Of a stretch of DNA of 64,000 nucleotides, positions 45,702 to 53,435 are shown in pieces; position 1 is the first letter of the stretch; each line of letters opens with the position of its first letter. The position numbers and the translations under genes are program-made. The notes under the pieces were generated by a model. That model worked only from the letters and a program-made list of their open reading frames with translations. It did no database searches and had not been told where the DNA came from. Source of the stretch: Pseudomonadota bacterium (GTDB lineage Bacteria > Pseudomonadota > Gammaproteobacteria > Burkholderiales > Casimicrobiaceae); assembly GCA_018241745.1 (NCBI GenBank), contig JAFEDG010000141.1:1-64000 (forward strand), given 5' to 3'.

Positions 45702-47960
45702 CTACGCCGCCTCGAGCTTCGCATACTCCAACGCCAGCCACTTGACGCCCGCGTCGCGGAAGTTGACCTGCACGCGCGCGTCGGACCCTCGCCCTTCCGC
45801 GTCGATGATGACGCCGACGCCGAACTTCGCATGACGCACGCTCTGCCCGATCCGCCATTGCGGCGCCTGCGGCGTGGGCTTCGGGCTGCCGGGCGTGGGT
45901 GCCGGCAGCGCGCCCCACTCGGCCGCGTCGACGTCGATCGCGCGTGCGCGCATACGCTGCGGCGACAGCCATTGCAGCAGCCCGGACGGCACCTCGTCGA
46001 TGAAGCGACTCTGGATGTTGTAGCGCGACTGGCCGTGCAGCATGCGGCTTTGCGCGTACGTGAGGTACAGCCGGCGGCGCGCGCGCGTGATCGCGACGTA
46101 CATGAGCCGCCGCTCCTCGTCGACGCCGGCATCGACGTTGAAGCTGTTCTCGTGCGGGAAGAGGCCCTCCTCGAGGCCGGTGACGAACACCGTGTGGAAC
46201 TCGAGGCCCTTGGCGGCATGCACGCTCATCAGCTGCAGCGCGGGCCGGCCTTCCTCGGCCTGCGTGTCGCCCGCCTCCAGCGCGGCATGCGCGAGGAACG
46301 CGGTCAGCGGGTCGGACGCGCCTTCGTCGGGACCGTCCGCCGGCGGCTCGGCAGGCACGGCCTCGACGCGCGTGGACAGCATCGGGGCGTCGGTGGCGAG
46401 GTCGCCTTCGCGGACGAACGTCTCGGCGGCGTGTACGAGCTCCTCGAGGTTCTCCAGCCGGTCCTGGCCGTCCTTCTCCGCCTTGAAGTGCGCGGCCATG
46501 CCGGACATCTCGATGATCGTCGCCACGGCTTCCGAAAGCGGCAACGCTGCCGTGGACGCGCGCAGCGCCTCGACCAGCTGCACGAAACCGCCGAGGCTCG
46601 CGCCGGCACGGCCGGTGATGCCACCGGCGCGCGCGGCCTGCCACAGTGTCGAGCCGGCGCTGCGCGCGTTCTCCTGCAGCTGCTCGAGCGTGCGCGCGCC
46701 GATGCCGCGCGGCGGGAAGTTGACGACGCGCAGGAACGCGCCGTCGTCGTCGGGGCTCGCGACGAGCCGCAGGTACGCGAGCGCATGCTTGACTTCGGCG
46801 CGCTCGAAGAAGCGCAGGCCGCCATAGACGCGATACGGGATGCCGGCCGCGAACAGCGCATGCTCGAGCACCCGCGACTGCGCGTTGGAGCGATACAGCA
46901 ACGCGATCTCCGACGCGGCGAGCCCTTCGTCGACGAGGCCGCGGACGACGTCGACGATGAACGCCGCCTCGTCCAGGTCCGACGGCGCCGAGAACACGCG
47001 CACGGCATCGCCCTTGCCCGCGTCGGTCCACAGGTTCTTGCCGAGCCGCGCCTGATTGTTGGCGATCAGCGCGTTGGCGGCGTCCAGGATGTTGCCGTGC
47101 GAGCGGTAGTTCTGCTCGAGCTTGATGAGCCGCACGGGGCGCTCGGGTGTCGCGAAATCGCGCTCGAAATGCTGCATGTTGGCGACGTTGGCGCCGCGGA
47201 ACGCGTAGATCGACTGGTCGTCGTCGCCGACGGCGAACACCGCCGCGTCGGGGCCCGCGAGCAGCCGTAGCCAGCGGTATTGCAGTTCGCTCGTGTCCTG
47301 GAACTCGTCGACGAGGATGTGCGCGAAGCGCGCCTGGTAGTGCCCGCGGATGCCCGCGTGGTTGGACAGCAGTTCGAAACTGCGCAGCAACAGCTCGGCG
47401 AAGTCGACGACGCCTTCGCGCTGGCACGCGGCCTCGTACAACGCGTAGTACTCGACCAGCCGGCGCTCGTGGTCGTTGCCCGCCTCGACCGCGTTGGGCC
47501 GCTTGCCGGCTTCCTTGGCGTCGGCGATGAACCATTGGAGGTCGCGCGGCGGGAATTTCTCGTCGTCGATGCCGTGCGTACGGTACAGGCGCTTGATCAG
47601 CGCAAGCTGGTCCTGCGTGTCGAGGATCTGGAACAGCTGCGGCAGGTTGGCGTCGCGGTAATGCGCGCGCAGCATCCGGTTGCACAGGCCGTGGAACGTG
47701 CCGATCCACATGCCGCGCGTCGACTGCGGCGTCATCGCGGAGAGGCGCGTCAGCATTTCGCGCGCCGCCTTGTTCGTGAACGTGACGGCGAGGATACCCA
47801 TCGGCCGCGCCTGCCCGGTGCCCAGCAGCCACGCGATCCGCGTGGTCAGCACGCGCGTCTTGCCGCTGCCGGCACCGGCCAGGATCAGCGCGGAAGCCTG
47901 CGGCAGCGTGACGGCGGCAAGTTGCTCGGGATTGAGGTTGTCGAGGAGCGGTGATGCCAT
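45702..47960 (-). CDS. uvrD: ATP-dependent DNA helicase UvrD
   Basis: A 752-residue superfamily 1A helicase. LLDNLNPEQLAAVTLPQASALILAGAGSGKTRVLTTRIAWLL gives the Q motif and Walker A (AGAGSGKT); ILAVTFTNKAAREM is motif Ia; FAHILVDEFQDTSELQYRWLR is motif II; VGDDDQSIYAFRGA is motif III; EQNYRSHGNIL is IV; LMSVHAAKGLEFHTVFVTGLEEGLFPH is V; EERRLMYVAITRARRRLYLTYA is VI. It unwinds DNA in excision and mismatch repair. ATG 47960 has no Shine-Dalgarno; a TATCAT box ends six bases upstream. Confidence 0.96.
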   Translation of the reverse strand: MASPLLDNLNPEQLAAVTLPQASALILAGAGSGKTRVLTTRIAWLLGTGQARPMGILAVTFTNKAAREMLTRLSAMTPQSTRGMWIGTFHGLCNRMLRAHYRDANLPQLFQILDTQDQLALIKRLYRTHGIDDEKFPPRDLQWFIADAKEAGKRPNAVEAGNDHERRLVEYYALYEAACQREGVVDFAELLLRSFELLSNHAGIRGHYQARFAHILVDEFQDTSELQYRWLRLLAGPDAAVFAVGDDDQSIYAFRGANVANMQHFERDFATPERPVRLIKLEQNYRSHGNILDAANALIANNQARLGKNLWTDAGKGDAVRVFSAPSDLDEAAFIVDVVRGLVDEGLAASEIALLYRSNAQSRVLEHALFAAGIPYRVYGGLRFFERAEVKHALAYLRLVASPDDDGAFLRVVNFPPRGIGARTLEQLQENARSAGSTLWQAARAGGITGRAGASLGGFVQLVEALRASTAALPLSEAVATIIEMSGMAAHFKAEKDGQDRLENLEELVHAAETFVREGDLATDAPMLSTRVEAVPAEPPADGPDEGASDPLTAFLAHAALEAGDTQAEEGRPALQLMSVHAAKGLEFHTVFVTGLEEGLFPHENSFNVDAGVDEERRLMYVAITRARRRLYLTYAQSRMLHGQSRYNIQSRFIDEVPSGLLQWLSPQRMRARAIDVDAAEWGALPAPTPGSPKPTPQAPQWRIGQSVRHAKFGVGVIIDAEGRGSDARVQVNFRDAGVKWLALEYAKLEAA

Positions 47961-47966
47961 CGGCCG

Positions 47967-48006
47967 ATGATAGCCGACGCCACCCGCCGCGCTGCGACGC
48001 TATAAT
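47967..48006. promoter_or_regulatory. divergent -10 boxes of uvrD and argA
   Basis: In the 55-base gap, TATCAT (minus strand, 47972-47967) lies six bases before the uvrD ATG, and a perfect TATAAT (48001-48006) lies nine bases before the argA GTG. No Shine-Dalgarno occurs on either side and no clear -35 was found. Both transcripts would be leaderless or nearly so. Confidence 0.6.
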
Positions 48007-48015
48007 CGCCGCCCA

Positions 48016-49380
48016 GTGTCCACCGTCCCCATCCCGCGCCCGTCCGACGCCACGCCCGCGGCCACGTCCGCGGCGATGCGCGGCTTCGTGCAGTGGATAC
48101 GCGGCGCCGCGCCCTACGTCCACGCGTTCCGCGGCAAGACGTTCGTCATCGCATTCGGCGGCGAGGTCGTCGCCGACGACTCGTTCCTGGGCGTCGTCCA
48201 CGACCTCAACCTGCTGCACGCGCTTGGCATCCGCCTCGTCGTGATCCACGGCATGCGGCCACAGATCGAGGTGATCCTCGCGCAGCAGTCGATCGAGAAC
48301 CGCTACCAGAACGGGATGCGCGTCACCGACCCGGCGACGATGGACTGCGCGCTCGAGGCTGCCGGCCAGGTGCGCAGCCGCATCGAGGCGCTGCTGTCGC
48401 TCGGCATCCCCAACTCGCCGATGTCGGGCTCGCGCAACCGCGTCTCGAGCGGCAACTACATCATCGCCAAGCCGATGGGCGTCATCGACGGCGTCGACAT
48501 GCAGCTCACCGGCGAGACGCGCCGCGTGGACACGCAGGCGATCCAGCAGCGGCTCGAGGACGGCGACATCGTGCTGATCTCGCCAATCGGCTACTCGCCC
48601 ACCGGCGAGATCTTCAACCTGACGCTCGAGGAAGTGGCGATGCAGGTGGCCGTGCGGATGCAGGCGCACAAGCTGATCTTCCTGATGGACGCGGATGGCG
48701 TGCGCAACTCGCGTCGCCACCTGTTGACCGACCTGTCGACGAAGGAAGCGGAAGCACTGCTCGAGAAGCCCGAGCGCCTGTCGCCGGACGTGCGCCATTA
48801 CCTTCCGTGCGCCGTGCGCGCCTGCGACAACGGCGTCAAGCGCGCGCACCTCCTTTCGCGCCACACCGACGGCGCGCTGCTGATCGAGCTGTTCACGCGC
48901 GACGGCGTGGGCACGATGGTGTCGGCGACGCCGCTCGCGCACATGCGCAGCGCGACGATCGACGACGTCGGCGGCATCATCTCGATCATCGAGCCGCTGG
49001 AAGAGGCGGGCGTGCTGGTGCGCCGGTCGCGCGAGCGCCTGGAGGCCGAGATCGAGCGCTTCATCATCGCCGAGTACGACAGCCAGATCATCGGCTGCGC
49101 GGCGCTGTACGCGTTCCCGAACGAAGGCGTCGGCGAGCTCGCCGCGCTGGCCGTGGACCCCGACTTCCAGCGCGAGGGCTATGGCGAGGCGTTGATGCGC
49201 GAGATCGAGTTCCGCGCCCGCAAGCTGAAGCTCAAGTCGCTGTACGTGCTGACGACGCGCACGTCGGGCTGGTTCCTGGAGCGTGGGTTCGAGCTCGTCA
49301 GCGTCAACGACCTGCCGCAGGAAAAGCGCGCGCTGTACAACTATCAACGCAATTCGCTCGTCTACCGCAAGAACCTGTAG
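48016..49380 (+). CDS. argA: amino-acid N-acetyltransferase (N-acetylglutamate synthase)
   Basis: A 454-residue ArgA with an N-terminal amino-acid-kinase-like domain ([65 protein letters not shown]) and a C-terminal GNAT domain ([55 protein letters not shown]). It acetylates glutamate, the first arginine step, and is normally inhibited by arginine. The first 20 residues after GTG 48016 are Pro/Thr/Ala-rich; ATG 48076 (MRGFVQWIR) matches the E. coli N-terminus better. GTG 48016 is favoured only by a leaderless model with TATAAT at 48001. Confidence 0.92.
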   Translation: MSTVPIPRPSDATPAATSAAMRGFVQWIRGAAPYVHAFRGKTFVIAFGGEVVADDSFLGVVHDLNLLHALGIRLVVIHGMRPQIEVILAQQSIENRYQNGMRVTDPATMDCALEAAGQVRSRIEALLSLGIPNSPMSGSRNRVSSGNYIIAKPMGVIDGVDMQLTGETRRVDTQAIQQRLEDGDIVLISPIGYSPTGEIFNLTLEEVAMQVAVRMQAHKLIFLMDADGVRNSRRHLLTDLSTKEAEALLEKPERLSPDVRHYLPCAVRACDNGVKRAHLLSRHTDGALLIELFTRDGVGTMVSATPLAHMRSATIDDVGGIISIIEPLEEAGVLVRRSRERLEAEIERFIIAEYDSQIIGCAALYAFPNEGVGELAALAVDPDFQREGYGEALMREIEFRARKLKLKSLYVLTTRTSGWFLERGFELVSVNDLPQEKRALYNYQRNSLVYRKNL

Positions 49381-49427
49381 GGTCCGACCCTGATTTCGCG
49401 CCTCAGGCGAAATCAGGGTCGGACCCT
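49379..49427. repeat. perfect 21-bp inverted repeat with GGGTCCGACCC core (REP-like)
   Basis: Arms 49379-49399 and 49407-49427 are exact reverse complements around a 7-base loop (GCCTCAG). The left arm begins within the argA stop codon. The arms carry GGTCCGACCC, itself a palindrome, plus a CGAAATCAGGGT part. It resembles repetitive extragenic palindromes dispersed by RAYT transposases. It may double as terminator; no T-run follows. Confidence 0.9.
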
Positions 49428-49437
49428 CAATGCACCC

Positions 49438-49457
49438 CGAAACCAGGGTTGGACTCC
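49438..49457. repeat. degenerate third copy of the REP-like arm abutting yggX
   Basis: CGAAACCAGGGTTGGACTCC matches 49408-49427 at 16 of 20 positions, exactly 30 bases downstream, and ends immediately before the yggX ATG. It leaves yggX without an ordinary Shine-Dalgarno unless the repeat's CAGGG serves. Confidence 0.75.
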
Positions 49458-49730
49458 ATGGCACGAACCGTCAACTGCATCAAGCTCGGCCGCGAGGCCG
49501 AAGGCCTCGACTTCCCGCCCTACCCGGGCGAGCTCGGCAAGCGCATCTACGACAGCGTCTCCAAGGAGGCGTGGCAGCAATGGGTGCGCCACCAGACGAT
49601 GCTCGTCAACGAAAACCGGCTGTCGCTCGCCGATCCGCGGGCCCGCAAGTGGCTCGCCGAGCAGATGGAGAAGCATTTCTTCGGCGAAGGCGCCGAAAAG
49701 CCGGCCGGCTACGTGCCGCCGGCGAGCTGA
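49458..49730 (+). CDS. yggX: Fe(2+)-trafficking / oxidative damage protection protein YggX
   Basis: A 90-residue YggX family protein. [60 protein letters not shown] is close to the family consensus; Cys7 is the conserved cysteine. It protects Fe-S clusters against oxidative damage. It is 77 bases after argA, the gap being filled by REP-like repeats. Normal length. Confidence 0.95.
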   Translation: MARTVNCIKLGREAEGLDFPPYPGELGKRIYDSVSKEAWQQWVRHQTMLVNENRLSLADPRARKWLAEQMEKHFFGEGAEKPAGYVPPAS

Positions 49731-49756
49731 ACGGCGAAGCGCACCGCGCAGGCACG

Positions 49757-50806
49757 TTGGACAACGACTCGCAGCCCGCGCCGGGCGCCGCGGCAACCGC
49801 ACCGCGCGATCCGTCGTTGTGGAAGCAGCGGGTAGGTGTCCTTTCCGAGCTGCCGCACGTCGTGCGCGAAATGGGGGCGGACCCCGCGCACGCGCTCGCC
49901 GCGGTCGGGCTTGCCGCCGACGCGGTCGACCGCCCCGACCAATGGATCCCGTTCCTCGGCGCGCTGGCGCTGCTCAGCGAAGCCGCTGCGCGGGTGAAGC
50001 GCCCGGACCTCGGCCTCGCAGTCGGGCGGCGCTTCGCGCTCGCCCATATCGGCCTGCTCGGCGAGATGATCCAGGCGAGCGACACGATCGGCGACGGCCT
50101 GCGCAGCTACATCGTCCATCAACGCCTGTTCAGCCAGGGCTTCGCGCCGTTCCTCGTCGAGCGGGCCAACGACGTGCAGGTGGGGTTCGTCGTCTACCAT
50201 CCGACCGCGACCGATCTCGCCGCCCAGCACGACCTGCTGCTGGCCGCGGTGGTGGCCTATATCCGCGAACTGCGCGGCGCCCATTGGGCGCCCCGCGAAG
50301 TGGCGCTTCCGCGCAAGGCGCCCGCCGACGTTCGTCCCTGGCGCGAGCACTTCCGCTGCCGGCTCCGCTTCGACGCGGACAGGGCCTTCGTGAGCTTCCA
50401 TGCGGCCGATCTCGAGCACAGGGTTGCCACCGCAAACCCCGCGCGGCTCGCCGCGCTGGAGGCGAAGGCCATCAAGCTCATGGACCAGAACCTGCTGCCG
50501 CTGCTGTACCGGTCGCTGCGGGTGTTGCTGCTCGAGAGCGAAGCGTCCGCTGCGGCGCTGGCCTTCCAGTTCTCGATCCACGAGCGGACGCTCAACCGCC
50601 GGCTGCTGGCACAGGGAACGAATTTCCAGAATGTGCTCAACGACGTCCGCTTCGAGGTCGCGCGTAACCTGTTGCACGACACGTCCCTCGATATCACGGC
50701 CATCGCGAACAGCTTGGGGTATGCGGAAACTGCGTCGTTCTCGAAAGCGTTCAAGCGCTGGACCGGCACCACGCCCAGCGAATGGCGGCGGGAGGCCGGG
50801 GCCTGA
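49757..50806 (+). CDS. AraC-family transcriptional regulator (ArgR/OruR-like, arabinose-binding-like N-domain)
   Basis: About 349 residues. The N-terminal part (LPHVVREMGADPAHALAAVGLAADAVDRPDQWIPFLGALALLSEAAARV; GLAVGRRFALAHIGLLGEMIQASDTIGDGL) fits the PF12625-type domain of large AraC regulators. The C-terminal DNA-binding domain is SAAALAFQFSIHERTLNRRLLAQGTNFQNVLNDVRFEVARNLLHDTSLDITAIANSLGYAETASFSKAFKRWTGTTPSEWR. The start is uncertain: TTG at 49757 fits the length; there is no in-frame ATG before the domain other than one inside yggX's leader. Its target is unknown; candidates are the DUF1254 gene or the small gene next door. Confidence 0.82.
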   Translation: MDNDSQPAPGAAATAPRDPSLWKQRVGVLSELPHVVREMGADPAHALAAVGLAADAVDRPDQWIPFLGALALLSEAAARVKRPDLGLAVGRRFALAHIGLLGEMIQASDTIGDGLRSYIVHQRLFSQGFAPFLVERANDVQVGFVVYHPTATDLAAQHDLLLAAVVAYIRELRGAHWAPREVALPRKAPADVRPWREHFRCRLRFDADRAFVSFHAADLEHRVATANPARLAALEAKAIKLMDQNLLPLLYRSLRVLLLESEASAAALAFQFSIHERTLNRRLLAQGTNFQNVLNDVRFEVARNLLHDTSLDITAIANSLGYAETASFSKAFKRWTGTTPSEWRREAGA

Positions 50807-50833
50807 CGCGGGCGGCTGGCGGCGGACTACGCG

Positions 50834-51049
50834 TCACGAGGATTTGAGCAAGGCCGTCGCCTCCTGGACGATCGTCGCGTCGCGGCCGCGCAGGAACGCC
50901 TCGCGATACGCGACCACGGCGCCGAGCAGTTCGTCGATCGCCGTCTCGTCGTTCGGCGACCTGGCGACGCCGCTCATCGCGCCCGCCAGGCGTTCCGCCG
51001 CTTCGGCAAAGCGCCTGACCATCGACTCGTATTCGGCGTCCACTGCCAC
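50834..51049 (-). CDS. small predicted protein of unknown function
   Basis: A 71-residue, highly helical, acidic protein: AEYESMVRRFAEAAERLAGAMSGVARSPNDETAIDELLGAVVAYREAFLRGRDATIVQEATALLKSS. GTG at 51049 is preceded by GGGAGG four bases upstream, and the composition looks like a real gene rather than noise. It converges on the AraC gene with a 27-base gap. No family recognised. Confidence 0.6.
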   Translation of the reverse strand: MAVDAEYESMVRRFAEAAERLAGAMSGVARSPNDETAIDELLGAVVAYREAFLRGRDATIVQEATALLKSS

Positions 51050-51245
51050 GGCATCCTCCCGGCAACGCGGCCTGCGGCTCCTCCGCGTGCCCGCGCGCCG
51101 ATTGTCGAGTCGGGGCCGCCATGAGGCTTGCCAATTCCCGACAGTCGTCGCGTCCGCACGAATGTCTTAAACGGCAAAGTCAGCCGGGACCCGCCAATCC
51201 CAGAATCCGGGCGCGCAATCAGGCGCGACCAACCGGAGCAGAAGG

Positions 51246-52661
51246 ATGAAGACCAACGGGATTGTTGCTGCGCTCGCGGCAAGCGGCCTCCTGGCGCTGA
51301 GCGGTGCGGCAACCGCCGCCAGCGTCGCCGAGACCAAGGCCATCGCAATGGACGCCTACGTCTATGGCTATTCGATGATCACGACGGAGGTGACGCGCGT
51401 CCAGATGTCGAACGTGCCCGCCGCGGACGGTCTCCACGCGCCGATGGGTCAGTTCATCAACGTACCGAAATACCCGCCGGCGGACTACCGCGGCGTGTCG
51501 GCGCCCAACGCCGATACGCTGTACTCGATCGGCTGGATCGATCTCGCCGAACCGCAGGTGTTCAGCCATCCGGACATGGGCGGACGCTTCCACCTGTTCC
51601 CGATGGTCGACCTGTGGATGACCATCTTCGCGAGCCCCGGCACGCGCACCGGCGACGACAAGGCCGCGGACTACCTGCTGACCGGCCCCGGCTGGAAGGG
51701 CACGGTGCCCCCGGGCATGAAGCACATTTCGTCGGCCACGCGCTACATGGTGATCCTCGGCCGCACGTACGCGGACGGCACCGACGAGGACTACAAGAAG
51801 GTCAACGCGCTGCAGGCGCAGTACAAGATCACGCCGCTGTCGGCGTGGGGCAAGCCGTTCACGCCCGTGGCGCCGCCGGTGAATGCCAATCCCGGCTTCT
51901 CGATGACGGACAGCCCGCAGGACGTCATCCTGAAGATGGATACGGCGTCGTATTTCACCAAGGTGGCCGAGCTGATGTGCAAGGACTCGCCCGCCTATGC
52001 CGCCGACAAGCCGATGCTCGCGCGCATGGCCAAGATCGGTGTCGTTCCGTGCAAGCCGTTCGACATGACAAAGCTGGACCCGGCCGCGCAGGCCGCGCTC
52101 AAGGACCTGCCCAAGGCCGCGCTGGACAAGATCGCCGCCGCCAAGGCCAGCAGTCTGGGCAAGCCGGTCAACGGCTGGATCATCAGCAAGGGCCTTGGCG
52201 TCTATGGCACCAACTACCTGGTCCGCGCGATCATCGCGGCCTACGGCTGGCCGGCCAACCTGCAGGAGGACGCGGTCTATCCGTACACGGAGGTGGACGG
52301 CAGCGGCAAGACGCTCAACGGCGCGAACAAGTACACGATCACGTTCGCCAAGGGTCAGCAGCCGCCGACCAAGGGCTTCTGGTCGATCACGATGTACATG
52401 ATCGACAACGGCTGGTGGTTCGTGCCCAACGCGTTGAACAAGTTCACCGTGAGCCCGCGCAACAACCTGAAGCCGAATGCGGACGGCTCGGTGACGCTCT
52501 ACTTCCAGCACGATTCTCCCGGTGCGGACAAGGAAGCCAACTGGCTGCCGGCACCGACGGGGGACTTCATCCCGATGTTGCGGATGTACTGGCCCAATCC
52601 GGCCAAGCCGTCGATCCTCGATGGAAGCTGGGCGCCTCCGAAGATCGTCAAGGTGAACTGA
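51246..52661 (+). CDS. DUF1254/DUF1214 exported protein
   Basis: A 471-residue protein with a signal peptide (MKTNGIVAALAASGLLALSGAATAAS). The DUF1254 part contains AYVYGYSMITTEVTRVQ, PNADTLYSIGWIDLAEPQVFSHPDMGGRFHLFPMVDLWM; the C-terminal DUF1214 part contains NYLVRAIIAAYGWPANLQEDAVYPYTEVDGSGKTLNGANKYTITFAKGQQPPTKGFWSITMY. Such proteins are widespread and of unknown role. GGAG lies seven bases before the ATG. A terminator follows. 196 bases of upstream DNA separate it from the small divergent gene. Confidence 0.88.
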   Translation: MKTNGIVAALAASGLLALSGAATAASVAETKAIAMDAYVYGYSMITTEVTRVQMSNVPAADGLHAPMGQFINVPKYPPADYRGVSAPNADTLYSIGWIDLAEPQVFSHPDMGGRFHLFPMVDLWMTIFASPGTRTGDDKAADYLLTGPGWKGTVPPGMKHISSATRYMVILGRTYADGTDEDYKKVNALQAQYKITPLSAWGKPFTPVAPPVNANPGFSMTDSPQDVILKMDTASYFTKVAELMCKDSPAYAADKPMLARMAKIGVVPCKPFDMTKLDPAAQAALKDLPKAALDKIAAAKASSLGKPVNGWIISKGLGVYGTNYLVRAIIAAYGWPANLQEDAVYPYTEVDGSGKTLNGANKYTITFAKGQQPPTKGFWSITMYMIDNGWWFVPNALNKFTVSPRNNLKPNADGSVTLYFQHDSPGADKEANWLPAPTGDFIPMLRMYWPNPAKPSILDGSWAPPKIVKVN

Positions 52662-52684
52662 TCGCACTACCGGCAGCCAGCACG

Positions 52685-52712
52685 GCCCCGCTTCGGCGGG
52701 GCTTTGCTTTTG
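52685..52712 (+). terminator. intrinsic terminator after the DUF1254 gene
   Basis: GCCCCGC-TTCG-GCGGGGC (52685-52702), a 7-bp GC stem with a UUCG tetraloop, followed by TTTGCTTTT. A standard rho-independent terminator. Confidence 0.9.
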
Positions 52713-52787
52713 CGCACCGGGGGAGCGTCGCGAAGTCGCCCGACGGTTCGCGTCGCGTGAACGGCATGCCGTGAGCATGCCCTCCTA

Positions 52788-52793
52788 CAATGG
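52788..52793 (+). promoter_or_regulatory. -10-like box of the AhpD-like gene
   Basis: TACAAT lies 30 bases before the ATG at 52824, followed by GGAGG-containing leader TGGAGGGTCG. This is an ordinary leadered arrangement. Confidence 0.4.
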
Positions 52794-52823
52794 AGGGTCG
52801 CTCATTCCGCCGGACACCACGCC

Positions 52824-53405
52824 ATGATCCACGCCATCAGCCGCTACCCGGTCCCGACGCTCGACGCGTTGCCGGAGGACATCCGTGCCCGCATCCTGGC
52901 CGTCCAGGAAAAGGCCGGCTTCATTCCGAACGTGTTCGTGACGCTCGCGCACCGGCCCGACGAGTTCCGCGCGTTCTTCGCGTACCACGACGCCCTGATG
53001 GAGAAGGACGGCGGCCTCACGAAGGCGGAGCGCGAGATGATCGTCGTCGCGACGTCGGGCGCCAACGACTGCCTGTACTGCATCGTCGCGCACGGCGCCA
53101 TCCTGCGTATCTACGCGAAGAACCCGTTCGTCGCGGATCAGCTCGCGGTGAATCATCGCAAAGCCGACATCACGGAACGGCAGAAGACGATGCTCGACTT
53201 CGCGCTGAAGGTGGCGCTGCGCTCCAGCGAGCTCGTCGACGCCGATTACGCGGCCGTGCGGGCGGCGGGCTTCAGCGACGAGGACATCTGGGACATCGGT
53301 GCCATCGCCGCGTTCTTCGCGCTGTCCAACCGGATGGCCAACCTGATCGCGATGCGGCCCAACGACGAGTTCTTCGTCATGGGCCGCGTGCCACGGCAGA
53401 AGTAG
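52824..53405 (+). CDS. AhpD-like peroxidase-related protein (carboxymuconolactone decarboxylase fold)
   Basis: A 193-residue AhpD/CMD-fold protein. The redox motif is NDCLYCIVAHGAILR (CxxC with the following His, about residues 86-93), as in AhpD. KAEREMIVVATSGAN is the family lead-in. It may reduce peroxides through a thioredoxin-type partner. Although related in fold to PcaC, the CxxC marks it as the peroxidase-related branch, so it does not supply the missing pcaC. Convergent with the cysNC-like gene with a 30-base gap. Confidence 0.87.
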   Translation: MIHAISRYPVPTLDALPEDIRARILAVQEKAGFIPNVFVTLAHRPDEFRAFFAYHDALMEKDGGLTKAEREMIVVATSGANDCLYCIVAHGAILRIYAKNPFVADQLAVNHRKADITERQKTMLDFALKVALRSSELVDADYAAVRAAGFSDEDIWDIGAIAAFFALSNRMANLIAMRPNDEFFVMGRVPRQK

Positions 53406-53435
53406 AGGCGGCCGCGGAACGCGGCGCGGCCGCGT

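Noticed and set aside
52824-53405. Candidate for the missing pcaC
   Set aside because: It has the carboxymuconolactone-decarboxylase fold but also the CxxC...H peroxidase motif of AhpD and lies 50 kb away from pcaB.
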